A stretch of DNA of 64,000 bases from Sporosarcina sp. ZBG7A (GCF_000813425.1 NZ_JWIB01000019.1:1-64000), one strand, 5' to 3'. Counted from the first letter of the stretch, positions 43,081 through 53,368 are shown. Program-made: numbers and translations. Notes: generated by a model not told the origin, from the sequence alone.

Positions 43081-44071
43081 TGAATTGCTCTTCAATCACA
43101 TCATCTAATAGTTTAGCATCCGCTTCAATAATCGGGTTGTTACCTAATTCGCCAAAGTATTGGTTGCTCTCCGACTTTACACCGTTTTTAGTTTTGTACA
43201 AATAATGATACAACACGGCATCCTGTTCCGTCTGCTTGACTTCAAAGTATTTTGCCAAGTTATAACTATGTGTTGCTAAAAATATTTGGACACCTTTTCG
43301 TTGGAGTTCCAAAAGAATGTCTACGAGGATGGGCATCAATTCAGGATTGATATTTGCTTCTGGTTCATCCCAGAAAAGAATTGTATTAGTTTCAATCAAT
43401 CCATTTCGGATTAACTTCCATAGCAAACCAAATTTCCTGAGTCCTTCTGCTTCAACGGGAAATTCAATTTTATCTCCATCTGTCTTTAAAACATAAAAAG
43501 CTCCATTTTCATGTAGTACTTTCCCATCAATTACTTTAGAGATTGTAGTGAGTAAATTTTCATCTAATGAAGAAATTTCTCTGGCTTCTGGTAATTCAGC
43601 GTTGGTTAGTATATCGACATATGTTTTGTCAAATGGGATGTCATACTTATTATTTAACGCTAAAAATCCTTTAGAATGGGATAACATTTCTTTTGCAGGT
43701 ATAAAAACGGGCTTCAATGCAAAGTCGATATTTGTATACCTTGCACCGTCAGCAGCCAATTTACCGCCTTCATGTTTTATAATCTGGTACGATGAAGAAC
43801 TCTCTTTAGCAAAATCAACCTTCACTTGAGTTGTTTTCGTCAAATCTTTATTATCCCGGACTAGCTCCATAGGATTTACAGAAAAGTAAGGACGTGAAAT
43901 ATCGTTGCTCTCCTTGCGATTCACTCGTTCACAAACGGCATACAAAGACTTCAACAAATGTGTTTTCCCTGTTCCATTCGTGCCAATCAAGACATTGATG
44001 CCCTTAGAAAACTCAATTTGCATGTCCTCAAACACGGTAAAGTTTTGAATATGAGTTTTTTTAATCTGCAT
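43073..44071 (-). CDS. RecF/AAA_15-like ATPase downstream of hsdR
   Basis: 332 aa, ABC-type ATPase without a long coiled coil. It has the RecF-like opening IQNFTVFEDMQIEFSKGINV, Walker A GTNGTGKTH (32-40), EAEGLRKFGLLW in the signature position, Walker B TILFWDEPEANI and H-loop LATHSYNL. Similar ATPases are the sensor half of two-gene defence systems (Septu, AbiL, PARIS families). It follows hsdR by 97 bp and overlaps the putative nuclease. The ribosome site (AAAGGAG) is 13 nt from the ATG, so translation may be weak. Confidence 0.85.
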   Translation of the reverse strand: MQIKKTHIQNFTVFEDMQIEFSKGINVLIGTNGTGKTHLLKSLYAVCERVNRKESNDISRPYFSVNPMELVRDNKDLTKTTQVKVDFAKESSSSYQIIKHEGGKLAADGARYTNIDFALKPVFIPAKEMLSHSKGFLALNNKYDIPFDKTYVDILTNAELPEAREISSLDENLLTTISKVIDGKVLHENGAFYVLKTDGDKIEFPVEAEGLRKFGLLWKLIRNGLIETNTILFWDEPEANINPELMPILVDILLELQRKGVQIFLATHSYNLAKYFEVKQTEQDAVLYHYLYKTKNGVKSESNQYFGELGNNPIIEADAKLLDDVIEEQFNE

Positions 44072-44168
44072 AATCGAAAACCAACTCCTTTCGGCTATAG
44101 TGAAATCGGTGATTCACAGACTCATCATTCGGTCTATGCAGCAACCTTTTAATCCCCAAACAATTCTT

Positions 44169-47100
44169 TCACCTTAACTCATCCCCATAAGGCACAATCT
44201 CATCTTGCAACATCTTTAACCACTCCCGCTTCATCTGCGGTCCATACTTTAATGGCTTCGCTGTTGGATGAACTTCTTTATACTTGTCGAATTGTTTACT
44301 ATCCAGAATACCGCTGATATTCGGAATGTCATCAGATCCAGGGACGTATTGGATGGCAGATAGGCGCAACTGCTCCTCATTGACGAACCACGTGTTGGAT
44401 AGGTTTTCGATTGCTGCTTTTGAAGCCTCTTTGAAGTACTTCCGTTTGATGGCCATAATGTCTTCGTCAGGTTCGACCAATCGTGTATCGATTTCGTTGA
44501 GCATATTGTAATAGATATTTTTAACGGCTTCTGGTTTGTTCATCTTTTGCAACGCTCGCTCAATTTCTTCGCGCGTGTCCTTATTATTCGGTGTATACGC
44601 TTCTAACAATTGGTCAATGTACGCGGAATCGATGTCGTAGAGCTTCGCTGTGTTATCACCATAAAATTCGATTTCCGAGAAGTCCTCAATCGGATCTCCT
44701 GGATCAGCTGGGGCCGGTTCATTTATAATTGAACCTTTCACCGTATTATAAACCCCAACATACTCTTCTAACGTTTTCACTTGTTCTTGCAATGCTTCTG
44801 ATTTCTCCATGTCATCATTGTAGTCATCGTACGTGACAAGTGCTTCGAACGCATTGTTTAACTCTTGGAACGCCTTCACAAACTCCACACGTTGTTCCAG
44901 TGAGGAGTGTTCGTCCACATTTGCAATATCCGGCACACAGGTTTTGAATTCTTGATGTGCCGTGTCAAAGCGCTTTTTAGACTTTTTATAAGACGGATAG
45001 ACAAGCATCGTTTCTTCCTGTGCTTGTGAGTATAACTTCGTCGCTTCTTCTACGTTTTTCTGCATAGTCGCAGGTTTTCGATACGTGACGATCAATCCTT
45101 TGGTCTTATCTGGATACGTCCGATTCGTTCGAGAAAAAGCTTGTATTAGATTCGCATAACTAAGGTTTCGATCGACAAATAACGTTTGAACTGTCGGTGC
45201 GTCAAAGCCAGTCAATAAACGATCGACGACAATAACTAAATCGACTTGCTTGCCGACTTCTTTAAACTCCGCTCGTTTTCGTGCGAGTCGATTGTTAATG
45301 TCCCCATTGTAACGGTCAATGCCTTCCAACGACCAGGCAGTTCCATAATAGGCATTGTAGTCGTTGATGATTGCTTTCATTTCCTCTTGTGACTCGTTGG
45401 CATTCTCTTCGTTTTCTGAAAGGGAATACGTAATCGCAATTCGTGGAAAATCAGGGTCATCCATCGTCCGTCCTTTGCGTAATGGGTGAGCAGCAAATTC
45501 AGTATCCATCCAATCTGGATTTGCCGTCATCTTTTTAATGGCGTGATAATAGCGCTTCGCCATATTGATGGAGCTCGTTGTCAAAATAGCTGATTTCGTC
45601 GGACGCCCATTTTTAAAATCAAACTTTGTATACGCATTGTCCGGCTTCAATAGTTTATGAAGTACCTCTTGAATGTGATCATCTGTCTCAAACGTCGTGG
45701 TCTCCAAAAATTCTTCTTTTTTAATAGGATCCATTTCGTCAATGAATTTGGCTAATTCATCACTCGACAGATTCGCATACTTCTCTTTTTGACGTAGCTG
45801 GTCATAAATATTCTCGTAGAGAGAATCTCCGTCAATCGTATCTTCATGCTCGACTTGGAACCCTAATACCGCACCGTCTTCCAATGCATTTTTAATGGTA
45901 TACGTATGAAGGACTTCCCCATATTGGTCATGAGTCGTACGCGCAAGGCTTCCTTGTGCTTGTTTTTTATTCTCTTCAAATATCGGCGTCCCTGTGAAAC
46001 CGAACCATGTAGAGTTCGGGAAAAATTCTTGAATCGACTTCATGCCTTCAGCACTTAACGCACGGTGACATTCATCCACAACGAAAACGATATGCTCACC
46101 GATTAGCTTTTTAAATCGGTTCGTTCCTCGCTCTTCTTCCACTCGCTTCGCATGCTTCAATGCAGATTCCAGTTTTTGACGTGTCGTGACAATAACCGAA
46201 TTGGAGTTTGCACTTGATAGCAATGTCTCACTGAGCTCTCTTGAACTTCCCGTACCGACAATGAGGCTATTCGATCTTGCTGTACCGGATGAAATCCCAG
46301 TATTGTATTCGGACGCAAACTTCGTGAATTCACTTGTCGTCTGGTTGTCCAAGTCTTTCCGGTCGATCAACATGACCGTACGATCGACACCCGGTTTTCG
46401 GGCAAGTAATTTCGTCGACACGAAACTCGTCAGCGTCTTTCCTGAACCTGTCGCATGCCAGACATATCCAGACTCGTGCTTCATGGCAGAGGCAAATAAC
46501 GCTTCAATCGCATGGATTTGGTACGGATGTAAGACCATCAACACTTTATTGTCTTGATCTTCACTTACGATCGTATAGTTCGCAATGAGACGGTGGGCAT
46601 CTGGAATGTTGAGTACTTGTTTACAAAAGTCGTACAAGTTGTCCACTTTTTCATTATTAGGCGTGCGCCAGCTAAAGACGAATTTCCGATGAAGATTTTT
46701 CGGCATTGCATTTGCGAAGTAACGTGTCGTTTGTTCATTCGAGATAACAAACAACTGAAGCGTTGCAAAGATGTTGTTACGGAATACACCCTCTTCGGCA
46801 TACTTTTTGATTTGATTGAACGCTTGATAAACGCCATCTTTCGCAGTCACTTGTTTCAACTCAATCTGCACAATCGGCAGTCCATTAATTAGCAACGTAA
46901 CATCGAATCGGCGATCACGTCCCGTATCGTCTATTTTCTGTTTCGCAATTTGATTCACAACTTCATAGGTTGAGATGCCGCCACCAATATCCTGATTCGA
47001 ATACAACACGAGTGACATGGAACCAAGTGACACGTCTTCTCGTTCAATCGTAATTCGCGCAATCCCATTTTCACCTTTCAGCCATTTGGCTGCTTCAAAC

Positions 47101-47336
47101 GGCGTCTTCGTCACCTGCATCAATTCTGTCCGAATCGTTTCAAATTCATGGTCCGTAAGCGGTACTTCTCCGATTTCGGATAAATTATTTTGCGTAATGA
47201 TTTTTCTCAAGTTCATCCACAAATCGTCTTCCGACTTCAAATCCGGTCGATAATTCCACTGATTATGACCTTCACCTAAAATTTCAATCAGGCGGCGTTC
47301 CACTTCATCTTCATCGTTATACTGTAGTTTTGTCAT
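44169..47336 (-). CDS. hsdR: Type I restriction enzyme, R subunit
   Basis: 1055 aa. Nuclease domain RFDVTLLINGLPIVQIELKQ (D and ExK, about 145-165), then an SF2 translocase with Walker A WHATGSGKT (about 295) and motif II VVDECHRAL, motif III FTGTPIFEE and motif VI QAFSRTNRT. The C-terminal 350 residues are the helical M-binding part. It translocates and cuts unmodified DNA as part of the R2M2S complex. AAAGGAGG precedes the ATG, 23 bp after hsdS. Confidence 0.97.
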   Translation of the reverse strand: MTKLQYNDEDEVERRLIEILGEGHNQWNYRPDLKSEDDLWMNLRKIITQNNLSEIGEVPLTDHEFETIRTELMQVTKTPFEAAKWLKGENGIARITIEREDVSLGSMSLVLYSNQDIGGGISTYEVVNQIAKQKIDDTGRDRRFDVTLLINGLPIVQIELKQVTAKDGVYQAFNQIKKYAEEGVFRNNIFATLQLFVISNEQTTRYFANAMPKNLHRKFVFSWRTPNNEKVDNLYDFCKQVLNIPDAHRLIANYTIVSEDQDNKVLMVLHPYQIHAIEALFASAMKHESGYVWHATGSGKTLTSFVSTKLLARKPGVDRTVMLIDRKDLDNQTTSEFTKFASEYNTGISSGTARSNSLIVGTGSSRELSETLLSSANSNSVIVTTRQKLESALKHAKRVEEERGTNRFKKLIGEHIVFVVDECHRALSAEGMKSIQEFFPNSTWFGFTGTPIFEENKKQAQGSLARTTHDQYGEVLHTYTIKNALEDGAVLGFQVEHEDTIDGDSLYENIYDQLRQKEKYANLSSDELAKFIDEMDPIKKEEFLETTTFETDDHIQEVLHKLLKPDNAYTKFDFKNGRPTKSAILTTSSINMAKRYYHAIKKMTANPDWMDTEFAAHPLRKGRTMDDPDFPRIAITYSLSENEENANESQEEMKAIINDYNAYYGTAWSLEGIDRYNGDINNRLARKRAEFKEVGKQVDLVIVVDRLLTGFDAPTVQTLFVDRNLSYANLIQAFSRTNRTYPDKTKGLIVTYRKPATMQKNVEEATKLYSQAQEETMLVYPSYKKSKKRFDTAHQEFKTCVPDIANVDEHSSLEQRVEFVKAFQELNNAFEALVTYDDYNDDMEKSEALQEQVKTLEEYVGVYNTVKGSIINEPAPADPGDPIEDFSEIEFYGDNTAKLYDIDSAYIDQLLEAYTPNNKDTREEIERALQKMNKPEAVKNIYYNMLNEIDTRLVEPDEDIMAIKRKYFKEASKAAIENLSNTWFVNEEQLRLSAIQYVPGSDDIPNISGILDSKQFDKYKEVHPTAKPLKYGPQMKREWLKMLQDEIVPYGDELR

Positions 47337-47359
47337 CCGTACTCCTCCTTTCCAGCTAC

Positions 47360-48523
47360 TCAGACAAACATCTTTTGCAAAAATGCTTGTTTCGTTTGTT
47401 TCAAGGCTTCGAGTTCTTGTTCTTTTAAAGAAATATATTTATCTATATTATCTAAGACAGAAGCAATTTTGTTCTGCTCCTCTATAGAAGGCATAATTAT
47501 TATCATGTCTGCAATCATATTAAGCCTAACAGAATCAACAGAAGTTTTTGCAGTCATCGCCTGTACTCTTTTATAAAAATTAGATGCAAACCAATGATAA
47601 AAGAATTTAGCAGATAATTCTTCATTAAAATCATACATCCTATATACACGCTGATGGATATCGTATTTTCCATTAATATAATGAAATACTTTTCCGGTAC
47701 CTACTCCATCTCCTACAGTTAAAACTGCTTCTTCATCGTACAAATATTTATCACTTTTTTCTATTGTAGCTGAGCGGACAAAGAAGGGATATGTCCCTTC
47801 TTCAATTTTATCTTGTGTGTTACTCTTACCTGTAGAAATTGCGCACAAATTTTTAACAATATTCTTTTTCCATTCTTCGAAAAACCCGGAAAACCGAACT
47901 TCCGGCACGGTCTCGCCTGCCTGCGGAAACATCTTTTGCAAGAACCCTTGTTTTGTTTGTTTGAGGATGGCTAGTTCTTGTTGGTTTTTAGAAATGAGCT
48001 TATCTAGCTGTACAAATAAAAAACCGATTTTAGATTGTTCTTCTTTAGATGGAATTAATAATCTATAAGTTTTTAAAACTTTGAAGTATAAACGAACTCT
48101 TGTTCCACCCTTCTTTTGCATATGTGAAAAACTTGCAAACTTAGGCGAATGATTGAGAATTTTTAATATAAATTCATCATTAGCTTTATTATTAGTAGTG
48201 AACACAGGGTATTCTTTACTTACTAAAATAGGTTCACCCATGTTATTTTTATTAAAATGAAAAGTGGAATCATCTGACATATGACGATAAGTTATATAAT
48301 TTTCGGGTACTAGACTAAACTTCAATGACTTGTTTATACCACTTCGTTCACCGTCAAAGTATTCTTTCTGTAAATATAAACCTTTTCTTGATGATGTCGC
48401 AATTGGATAGTTATCTCCGAATACAATTTCATTGTATTCTAATAAGAGATCACCGAGCTTATTGACTTCCCACTCTTCACTAAACTCCGAAAATCGAACT
48501 TCCGGTACATTCTTATTCCCCAC
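47360..48523 (-). CDS. hsdS: Type I restriction enzyme, specificity subunit
   Basis: 387 aa from GTG 48523, which overlaps the hsdM stop by 11 nt. Two target recognition domains (about 10-150 and 205-345) are each followed by a conserved helix: [20 protein letters not shown] and [19 protein letters not shown]. Each TRD begins with VPEVRFSxFxEEW. The TRDs are more AT-rich than the helices, as expected when TRDs are swapped. It sets the DNA sequence read by the enzyme. Confidence 0.96.
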   Translation of the reverse strand: MGNKNVPEVRFSEFSEEWEVNKLGDLLLEYNEIVFGDNYPIATSSRKGLYLQKEYFDGERSGINKSLKFSLVPENYITYRHMSDDSTFHFNKNNMGEPILVSKEYPVFTTNNKANDEFILKILNHSPKFASFSHMQKKGGTRVRLYFKVLKTYRLLIPSKEEQSKIGFLFVQLDKLISKNQQELAILKQTKQGFLQKMFPQAGETVPEVRFSGFFEEWKKNIVKNLCAISTGKSNTQDKIEEGTYPFFVRSATIEKSDKYLYDEEAVLTVGDGVGTGKVFHYINGKYDIHQRVYRMYDFNEELSAKFFYHWFASNFYKRVQAMTAKTSVDSVRLNMIADMIIIMPSIEEQNKIASVLDNIDKYISLKEQELEALKQTKQAFLQKMFV

Positions 48524-50105
48524 GATTAAACACCTCTAATGCACCTTTAATCCACTCTTCATTCTCTTCGCCATACTCCAATGAAGAAATCATTTCATAC
48601 AGACTATTTTCTAATTCAGCTTTCTCTTTACGGATGTCTTTAATTGAAGCACCCACTGCCGCCATATCTATAGGTTCTTCTTCTTTAAACGTATCAACAT
48701 ATCTAGGTATGTTCAAGTTGAATTCATTCTCTTTGATTTCTTCAAAACTCGCAACGTGCGAATACTTTTCAACGTTTTCTCGCTTCTCATACGTTTCAAC
48801 GATTTTATCAAGGTTATCAAGTGATAACTTATTTTGATTCTTACCTTTTACAAATTCGCTACTTGCATCGATGAATAAAACATCACGTGTTATTCGGTTT
48901 TTCTTCAAGATGATCACTGTCGTAGGAATCGATGTTCCAAAGAATAGATTCGATGGCATGCCAATGACTGCGTCAATGCTGCCATCTTCGAGTAATTTCT
49001 TTCGAATGATGCCTTCCGCTGCACCGCGGAATAACACACCATGTGGCAAAACGATTGCCATCGTCCCAGAGTCTTTCAAGTGATACAGTCCGTGCAACAG
49101 AAATGCAAAGTCTGCTTTTGACTTTGGCGCTAGACGGCCATACCGATTGAATCGAGAATCGTCTAAGAACGTATCATCTGATGACCACTTTGCTGAATAC
49201 GGCGGGTTCATTAACACGGAATCGAATGTATACGGCTCATCTGTCGGCCAGTCTTTGTTCAATGTATCGCCGTTGCTCAGACGGATATCTTCGTTATCAA
49301 CTCCGTGCAAAATCAGGTTCATCTTTGCTAAGTTGAACGTGGTCGTGTTCAGTTCCTGTCCGTGATACTTCACATTTTCGGGATGATTGATGTAATTTCG
49401 AATATTTAGCATCAGTGAACCTGATCCCATCGTTGGGTCATAGACGCTGAACAGCTGTTTGTCTTCTTGTCCCATTGCGGCAATACGCGCCATCATGACG
49501 GACACTTCGTGTGGGGTATAGAATTCCCCCGCTTTTTTGCCGGCTTCTGATGCGAATTGGCTGATGAGGTACTCGTATGCATCCCCGATCACGTCCCCGC
49601 CATGACCTAATAGATTGATGGGATTGAGTTTTTTAATGACTTCTGAAATCGTAATGTTTCGTTGCTGGGGATCTGATCCTAGCTTTTTTGACGTCAAATC
49701 AACGTCATCGAACAACCCAGAAAATTGTAAGTATCTCGTGGATAGATCCGTAAACGCTTTCGTTAATTCATTTAACTGAAACGTGTTTTGCTTTGCTTGC
49801 TCCGTTAAATAACTGAACAAGTATTCCGGCTGAATGTCATACCCTACTGTGTCGACTAACGTCTCAATCAAGTCGCTCTTCACATCATCATCCGCCAACA
49901 GCTCGCGATACAATTTTGTCTGTTTTTCCGCTGTGTCGAATTCTTCTATGTATTCGTCCGCCAGCTCTACAACTTTTACAAGCAACCGGTCGGATAGATA
50001 TTTGTAGAAAATCAATCCTAATAAGTAGTTTTTGTATTCGGATGCATCCATTTTGCTGCGCAGATTGTCTGCTGCACTGAATAATCTTGAGTTTAACTCG
50101 GACAT
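48513..50105 (-). CDS. hsdM: Type I restriction enzyme, M subunit (N6-adenine methylase)
   Basis: 530 aa. N-terminal helical HsdM_N (1-150), then SAM site [18 protein letters not shown] (motif I) and catalytic NPPYS in [11 protein letters not shown] (motif IV). The C-terminal part is helical and meets HsdS. First gene of the hsdMSR operon; GAGG lies 10 nt before the ATG. The promoter should lie in 50106-50220, where TATGATACAAT is a likely -10 region. Confidence 0.97.
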   Translation of the reverse strand: MSELNSRLFSAADNLRSKMDASEYKNYLLGLIFYKYLSDRLLVKVVELADEYIEEFDTAEKQTKLYRELLADDDVKSDLIETLVDTVGYDIQPEYLFSYLTEQAKQNTFQLNELTKAFTDLSTRYLQFSGLFDDVDLTSKKLGSDPQQRNITISEVIKKLNPINLLGHGGDVIGDAYEYLISQFASEAGKKAGEFYTPHEVSVMMARIAAMGQEDKQLFSVYDPTMGSGSLMLNIRNYINHPENVKYHGQELNTTTFNLAKMNLILHGVDNEDIRLSNGDTLNKDWPTDEPYTFDSVLMNPPYSAKWSSDDTFLDDSRFNRYGRLAPKSKADFAFLLHGLYHLKDSGTMAIVLPHGVLFRGAAEGIIRKKLLEDGSIDAVIGMPSNLFFGTSIPTTVIILKKNRITRDVLFIDASSEFVKGKNQNKLSLDNLDKIVETYEKRENVEKYSHVASFEEIKENEFNLNIPRYVDTFKEEEPIDMAAVGASIKDIRKEKAELENSLYEMISSLEYGEENEEWIKGALEVFNRGE

Positions 50106-50245
50106 ATTTTGTTCCTCACTTTTCTGTATGTAATTGTTCGTTGGTAGAATTCATCGTACGATTACTTCATTTCTAAGTTACTGTAAAAAAGATGGTTCTA
50201 CCTCTGATTGTATCATATCTGTACCTTGCCGCTATATCAGAAAAC

Positions 50246-50283
50246 CAACTAGCTCCCTCCTAAATAGGAAGGAGCTAGTTTAG
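50246..50283 (-). terminator. Terminator of the metal operon
   Basis: Minus strand AACTAGCTCC...GGAGCTAGTT stem followed by GGTTTTCT, 70 bp after the regulator gene. Confidence 0.75.
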
Positions 50284-50353
50284 GCTCTTACTCAATAATT
50301 TTTTATGTTTGAATCTCACCGACACTTGTATACATTTCGCTATCCCGAAAATC

Positions 50354-51061
50354 TCAAGCCACCAGCAAAGCATCCAAATCCAACACCCGAATCTTCCTCC
50401 GCCTCTCCTGTTCAATCCATCCCGCGTCTTCAAACTCGGCCAACTTACGACTCACCGTTTCAGGTGTCGTCCCTAAATGTGACGCCAAGTCTTTACGCGT
50501 CATAGGCAATGTGATCAATTGAGTGCTTTGCTCTTCAGTTTGATCAGCCAGATACATGGCGATTCGTGTTTCAACGGTTTCCATTGCGATACTGGCCGAT
50601 TGCTGTTCGGATTTTAACAGTCGTGAGGTAAACTCGGTTAACATTTTCAGTGAGATGGCTGGATATTTTAATAGAAACTGTTGGAGGGTTTCTCGATTCA
50701 TGGCACATATTTCTACAGGTTCTAGGGCTTCTGCGTACGCATCGTTCACGGATTCGCTGAATAGCGACAGTTCCCCTGTGAAGTCTCCTGGACCGAGTAT
50801 GCGAACCAATTGTTCTTTTCCTGTTTCCGATAATCGATAGATTTTGAGCCGGCCTTTGTGCACGATTTGCAGTCCGATGGATGGTTCACCTGCGTGATAT
50901 ATGGTTTCTCCTTTTGCATACGAGACGGAGTTGGTCGTTTTTACAATTTCGTTCATTTCCTCTGCAGTTAAATGGTTGAAGATCGGTACAGTCGCGATAC
51001 AAGAATGACGCATCTCTACGTTGCTTGCCGCTTCATGTCCGCAGGAATTGTGTTCAGTCAT
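50354..51061 (-). CDS. Crp/Fnr-family transcription regulator
   Basis: 235 aa from ATG 51061 (GGGAG 7 nt upstream). An N-terminal arm with two cysteines (HNSCGHE at about 6 and RHSC at 19) precedes the cyclic-nucleotide-type barrel (VPIFNHLTAEEMNEIV, GETIYHAGEPSIGLQIVHKG) and a C-terminal winged helix with MTRKDLASHLGTTPETVSRK. The HTH resembles the FNR type, which reads TTGAT-N4-ATCAA. Exactly such a site lies before this operon (53283-53296), so autogenous control is likely. The cysteines might hold a redox or metal cofactor. Confidence 0.9.
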   Translation of the reverse strand: MTEHNSCGHEAASNVEMRHSCIATVPIFNHLTAEEMNEIVKTTNSVSYAKGETIYHAGEPSIGLQIVHKGRLKIYRLSETGKEQLVRILGPGDFTGELSLFSESVNDAYAEALEPVEICAMNRETLQQFLLKYPAISLKMLTEFTSRLLKSEQQSASIAMETVETRIAMYLADQTEEQSTQLITLPMTRKDLASHLGTTPETVSRKLAEFEDAGWIEQERRRKIRVLDLDALLVA

Positions 51062-51074
51062 TGGAATTCTCCCT

Positions 51075-52961
51075 TCACTCCGGTTGTAGTACTCTATTCG
51101 GTACATTTGGCTTCCTTTCCTTCTTCGTATACCGCATTAAGCGAACTGCGTTGAGGATGACGAGTAATACACTCACTTCGTGGATGAGCATGCCTGAAGC
51201 AAGAAATACTTTTCCAAACAGCACTCCCGCAAGTAGAATGAACACCGTTCCGACTGCAAAATAAGTGTTTTGCTTCATATTTAGGATGGTTGCTTTCGCT
51301 AGTCTTTGCGCATGAGAGAACTGGTCGAGTCGGTCTGCCATAAGGACAACGTCGGCCGTTTCCATCGAGATGTCAGAGCCGCCTTCCCCCATGGCGAGCC
51401 CAATGTCTGCTGTCGCGATTGCCGGTGCGTCGTTTATGCCGTCCCCTGCCATAGCGACGACGTGGCCATCTGCTTTTAACTGCTTGATCCACGCTACTTT
51501 GTCTTCCGGTAGTAACTCTGCGTGAATGTGATCGAGTCCAAGCTGGTTGCCAACCAATTCCGCTGTATGACGATTGTCACCCGTTAACATGATGACTTGT
51601 TTGACACCATTGTCTCTCAACTCTTGAATCGCTTCCTTTGCTTCTGGACGAATCTGATCTGCAATGGAGATAATCCCTTGCACGACTCCGTCAACTGCCG
51701 CAAAGATGGCTGTGCTTCCTGCTTTTTCTCGTTGGACGGCATACGCTTCCATGGATTTTTCTATGACAATGCCTTTCGCCGCCATCAGTTTACGATTGCC
51801 GACTGTTAGGATTTTATCTTCAATATTTACATGGACACCATTGCCTTCAATGATTTCAGCGTCCTCGGGTTGATTGACCAAAGTAATTCCACGTTTTTGT
51901 GCTTCTTTGACGATTGTTTGACCCAAATGGTGTTCAGAAATAAGTTCGGCTTCTGCAACTAAGCGCAATAATTCGTCTTCATCTCCAGAAACGATGTGAA
52001 TGTTTGTCACTTCAGGACGTCCTTTTGTGAGTGTTCCTGTTTTGTCGAACACAACGGTGTCGACTTTTGCTAGATTCTCCATGATTTCGCCACCTTTGAC
52101 GAGCACACCATGTCGAGCTCCGTTTCCAATGCCCGCAACAATCGATACAGGAGCAGAGATCACAAGTGCACCGGGACACGCGACGACCAGAAATGTCAGT
52201 GTCATTTCGATATTTCGAGTAAAAATGTAAACGAGTATAGATAATAGAACGATGGCTGGAGTGTACACTGTTGCAAAACGATCGAGGAACTTTTGTGTTT
52301 GCGATTTCGTTTCCTGTGCTTCCTCTACGAGTTCAATGATGCGTGCGAAAGTTGTGTCGTCACCTACGCGGTCCGCGATTACCTCAATAAATCCGTTATT
52401 AACGATACTTCCACTAAATACCCGGTCATCAATCGCTTTTAGCGCTGGCACAGATTCTCCAGTAATTGCTGATTCATTCACTGTAGCGTTTCCAGTGACG
52501 ATTACGCCGTCCGTTGCGACTTTTTCTCCAGAGCGGATGATCACGCGGTCGCCTTCTATGACGTCGTCGATTGCAATAGTCATGGTTTCGCCTTCACGGA
52601 TGACCGTTGCGTCACTAGGTGCCATGTCAATGAGTGATTTGAGTGACGAGCGAGTTTTTTCGAGTGTCCGAACTTCGAGAAAAGCCCCGAACAAGAACAG
52701 AAATGTAACCGCAGCGGACTCAACGTATTCTCCGATGAATAAGGCACCGATGACTGCGATGGTTACGAGCAGTTCAATACTGAACGCTTTCATTCGAAGT
52801 GCTTGAATTGCTTTCCATGCGATAGGTGTTCCTGCGATGACCGTCGCTATAATGAGCGTCCATTGTTTCGCGTCTGTGAAGCCAGTAAAATGAAATCCGA
52901 TTGCTATGACGAGCAGTATCGCTGTTACCGCTGTAATTTGAGACGTTCTTTTGGCATTCAT
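51075..52961 (-). CDS. Heavy-metal P1B-type ATPase
   Basis: 628 aa. No N-terminal metal domain; two membrane helices, the actuator with TGES (167-170), a CPx-helix with A-C-P-G-A-L (C262-P-G264), phosphorylation site DKTGT (306-310), MLTGDNRHTAE, AGDGINDAPA and a last pair of helices with HEVSVLLVILNAVRLMRY. CPG replaces the usual CPC or SPC, and the HE...N tail resembles the P1B-4 (Co/Zn/Fe) group. Metal is therefore uncertain. It lies between the chaperone and regulator genes in one operon. Confidence 0.9.
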   Translation of the reverse strand: MNAKRTSQITAVTAILLVIAIGFHFTGFTDAKQWTLIIATVIAGTPIAWKAIQALRMKAFSIELLVTIAVIGALFIGEYVESAAVTFLFLFGAFLEVRTLEKTRSSLKSLIDMAPSDATVIREGETMTIAIDDVIEGDRVIIRSGEKVATDGVIVTGNATVNESAITGESVPALKAIDDRVFSGSIVNNGFIEVIADRVGDDTTFARIIELVEEAQETKSQTQKFLDRFATVYTPAIVLLSILVYIFTRNIEMTLTFLVVACPGALVISAPVSIVAGIGNGARHGVLVKGGEIMENLAKVDTVVFDKTGTLTKGRPEVTNIHIVSGDEDELLRLVAEAELISEHHLGQTIVKEAQKRGITLVNQPEDAEIIEGNGVHVNIEDKILTVGNRKLMAAKGIVIEKSMEAYAVQREKAGSTAIFAAVDGVVQGIISIADQIRPEAKEAIQELRDNGVKQVIMLTGDNRHTAELVGNQLGLDHIHAELLPEDKVAWIKQLKADGHVVAMAGDGINDAPAIATADIGLAMGEGGSDISMETADVVLMADRLDQFSHAQRLAKATILNMKQNTYFAVGTVFILLAGVLFGKVFLASGMLIHEVSVLLVILNAVRLMRYTKKERKPNVPNRVLQPE

Positions 52962-52989
52962 GATGGGTCCTCCTTTCCTGAGTAGTCGT

Positions 52990-53211
52990 TCAAGATACTT
53001 TTTGTGAGAGCACTGGATAGCCTAGCTTTGAAATCGTTTGTTGGATTTCATCCGCAGTGACTTGGTCTTCATTAAACTGAGTACGAACTTTACTTGAGTT
53101 AAATAGGACGTTCACTTCCTGGATACCTTCCATTTTTCCTAATGCACGTTCAATCTTCTTAATACACGACGGGCAGCTAAGCGGTTCTAACGTAAATACA
53201 CCTTTTCTCAT
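52990..53211 (-). CDS. HMA-domain metal chaperone
   Basis: 73 aa from ATG 53211 (AGGAGG 9 nt upstream). One ferredoxin-like HMA fold with CPSC (C13, C16) and the end GYPVLSQ. CPSC instead of the MxCxxC of CopZ hints at a metal or redox partner other than Cu(I). It would deliver metal to the ATPase encoded next, whose own metal domain is missing. Confidence 0.88.
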   Translation of the reverse strand: MRKGVFTLEPLSCPSCIKKIERALGKMEGIQEVNVLFNSSKVRTQFNEDQVTADEIQQTISKLGYPVLSQKVS

Positions 53212-53254
53212 GATTTTCATCCTCCTATGTGTTGGTTACTGATCTTCTACCTGT

Positions 53255-53260
53255 AGTATA
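53255..53260 (-). promoter_or_regulatory. -10 box of the metal operon
   Basis: TATACT on the minus strand, 44 bp before the chaperone gene, predicting a start near 53248. No good -35, as expected for an activator-dependent promoter. Confidence 0.6.
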
Positions 53261-53282
53261 AGAGGGTTTCTGATTTAAAACC

Positions 53283-53296
53283 TTGACGCGCATCAA
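53283..53296. promoter_or_regulatory. FNR/CRP-type operator at about -41.5
   Basis: TTGACGCGCATCAA fits TTGAT-N4-ATCAA at nine of ten positions. Its centre (53289.5) is about 41.5 bp from the predicted start, the standard class II activation position. Confidence 0.7.
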
Positions 53297-53323
53297 GATT
53301 CAATGTTGGATTTCCATTTTTAT

Positions 53324-53368
53324 AAAAAAAGACTATCCAACCAGGTGATGTCACCCATTGGATAGTCT
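53324..53368 (-). terminator. Second hairpin terminator between sstT and the metal operon
   Basis: Minus strand GACTATCCAA / TTGGATAGTC stem with inner GGGTGACATCACC pairing, then TTTTTTT. It lies beyond the sstT terminator, so it may end read-through or an unannotated short transcript. Confidence 0.8.

Noticed and set aside
52252-52806. 184-codon plus-strand frame
   Set aside because: Antisense to the P-type ATPase, with Ser/Thr-rich mirror composition and no ribosome site.
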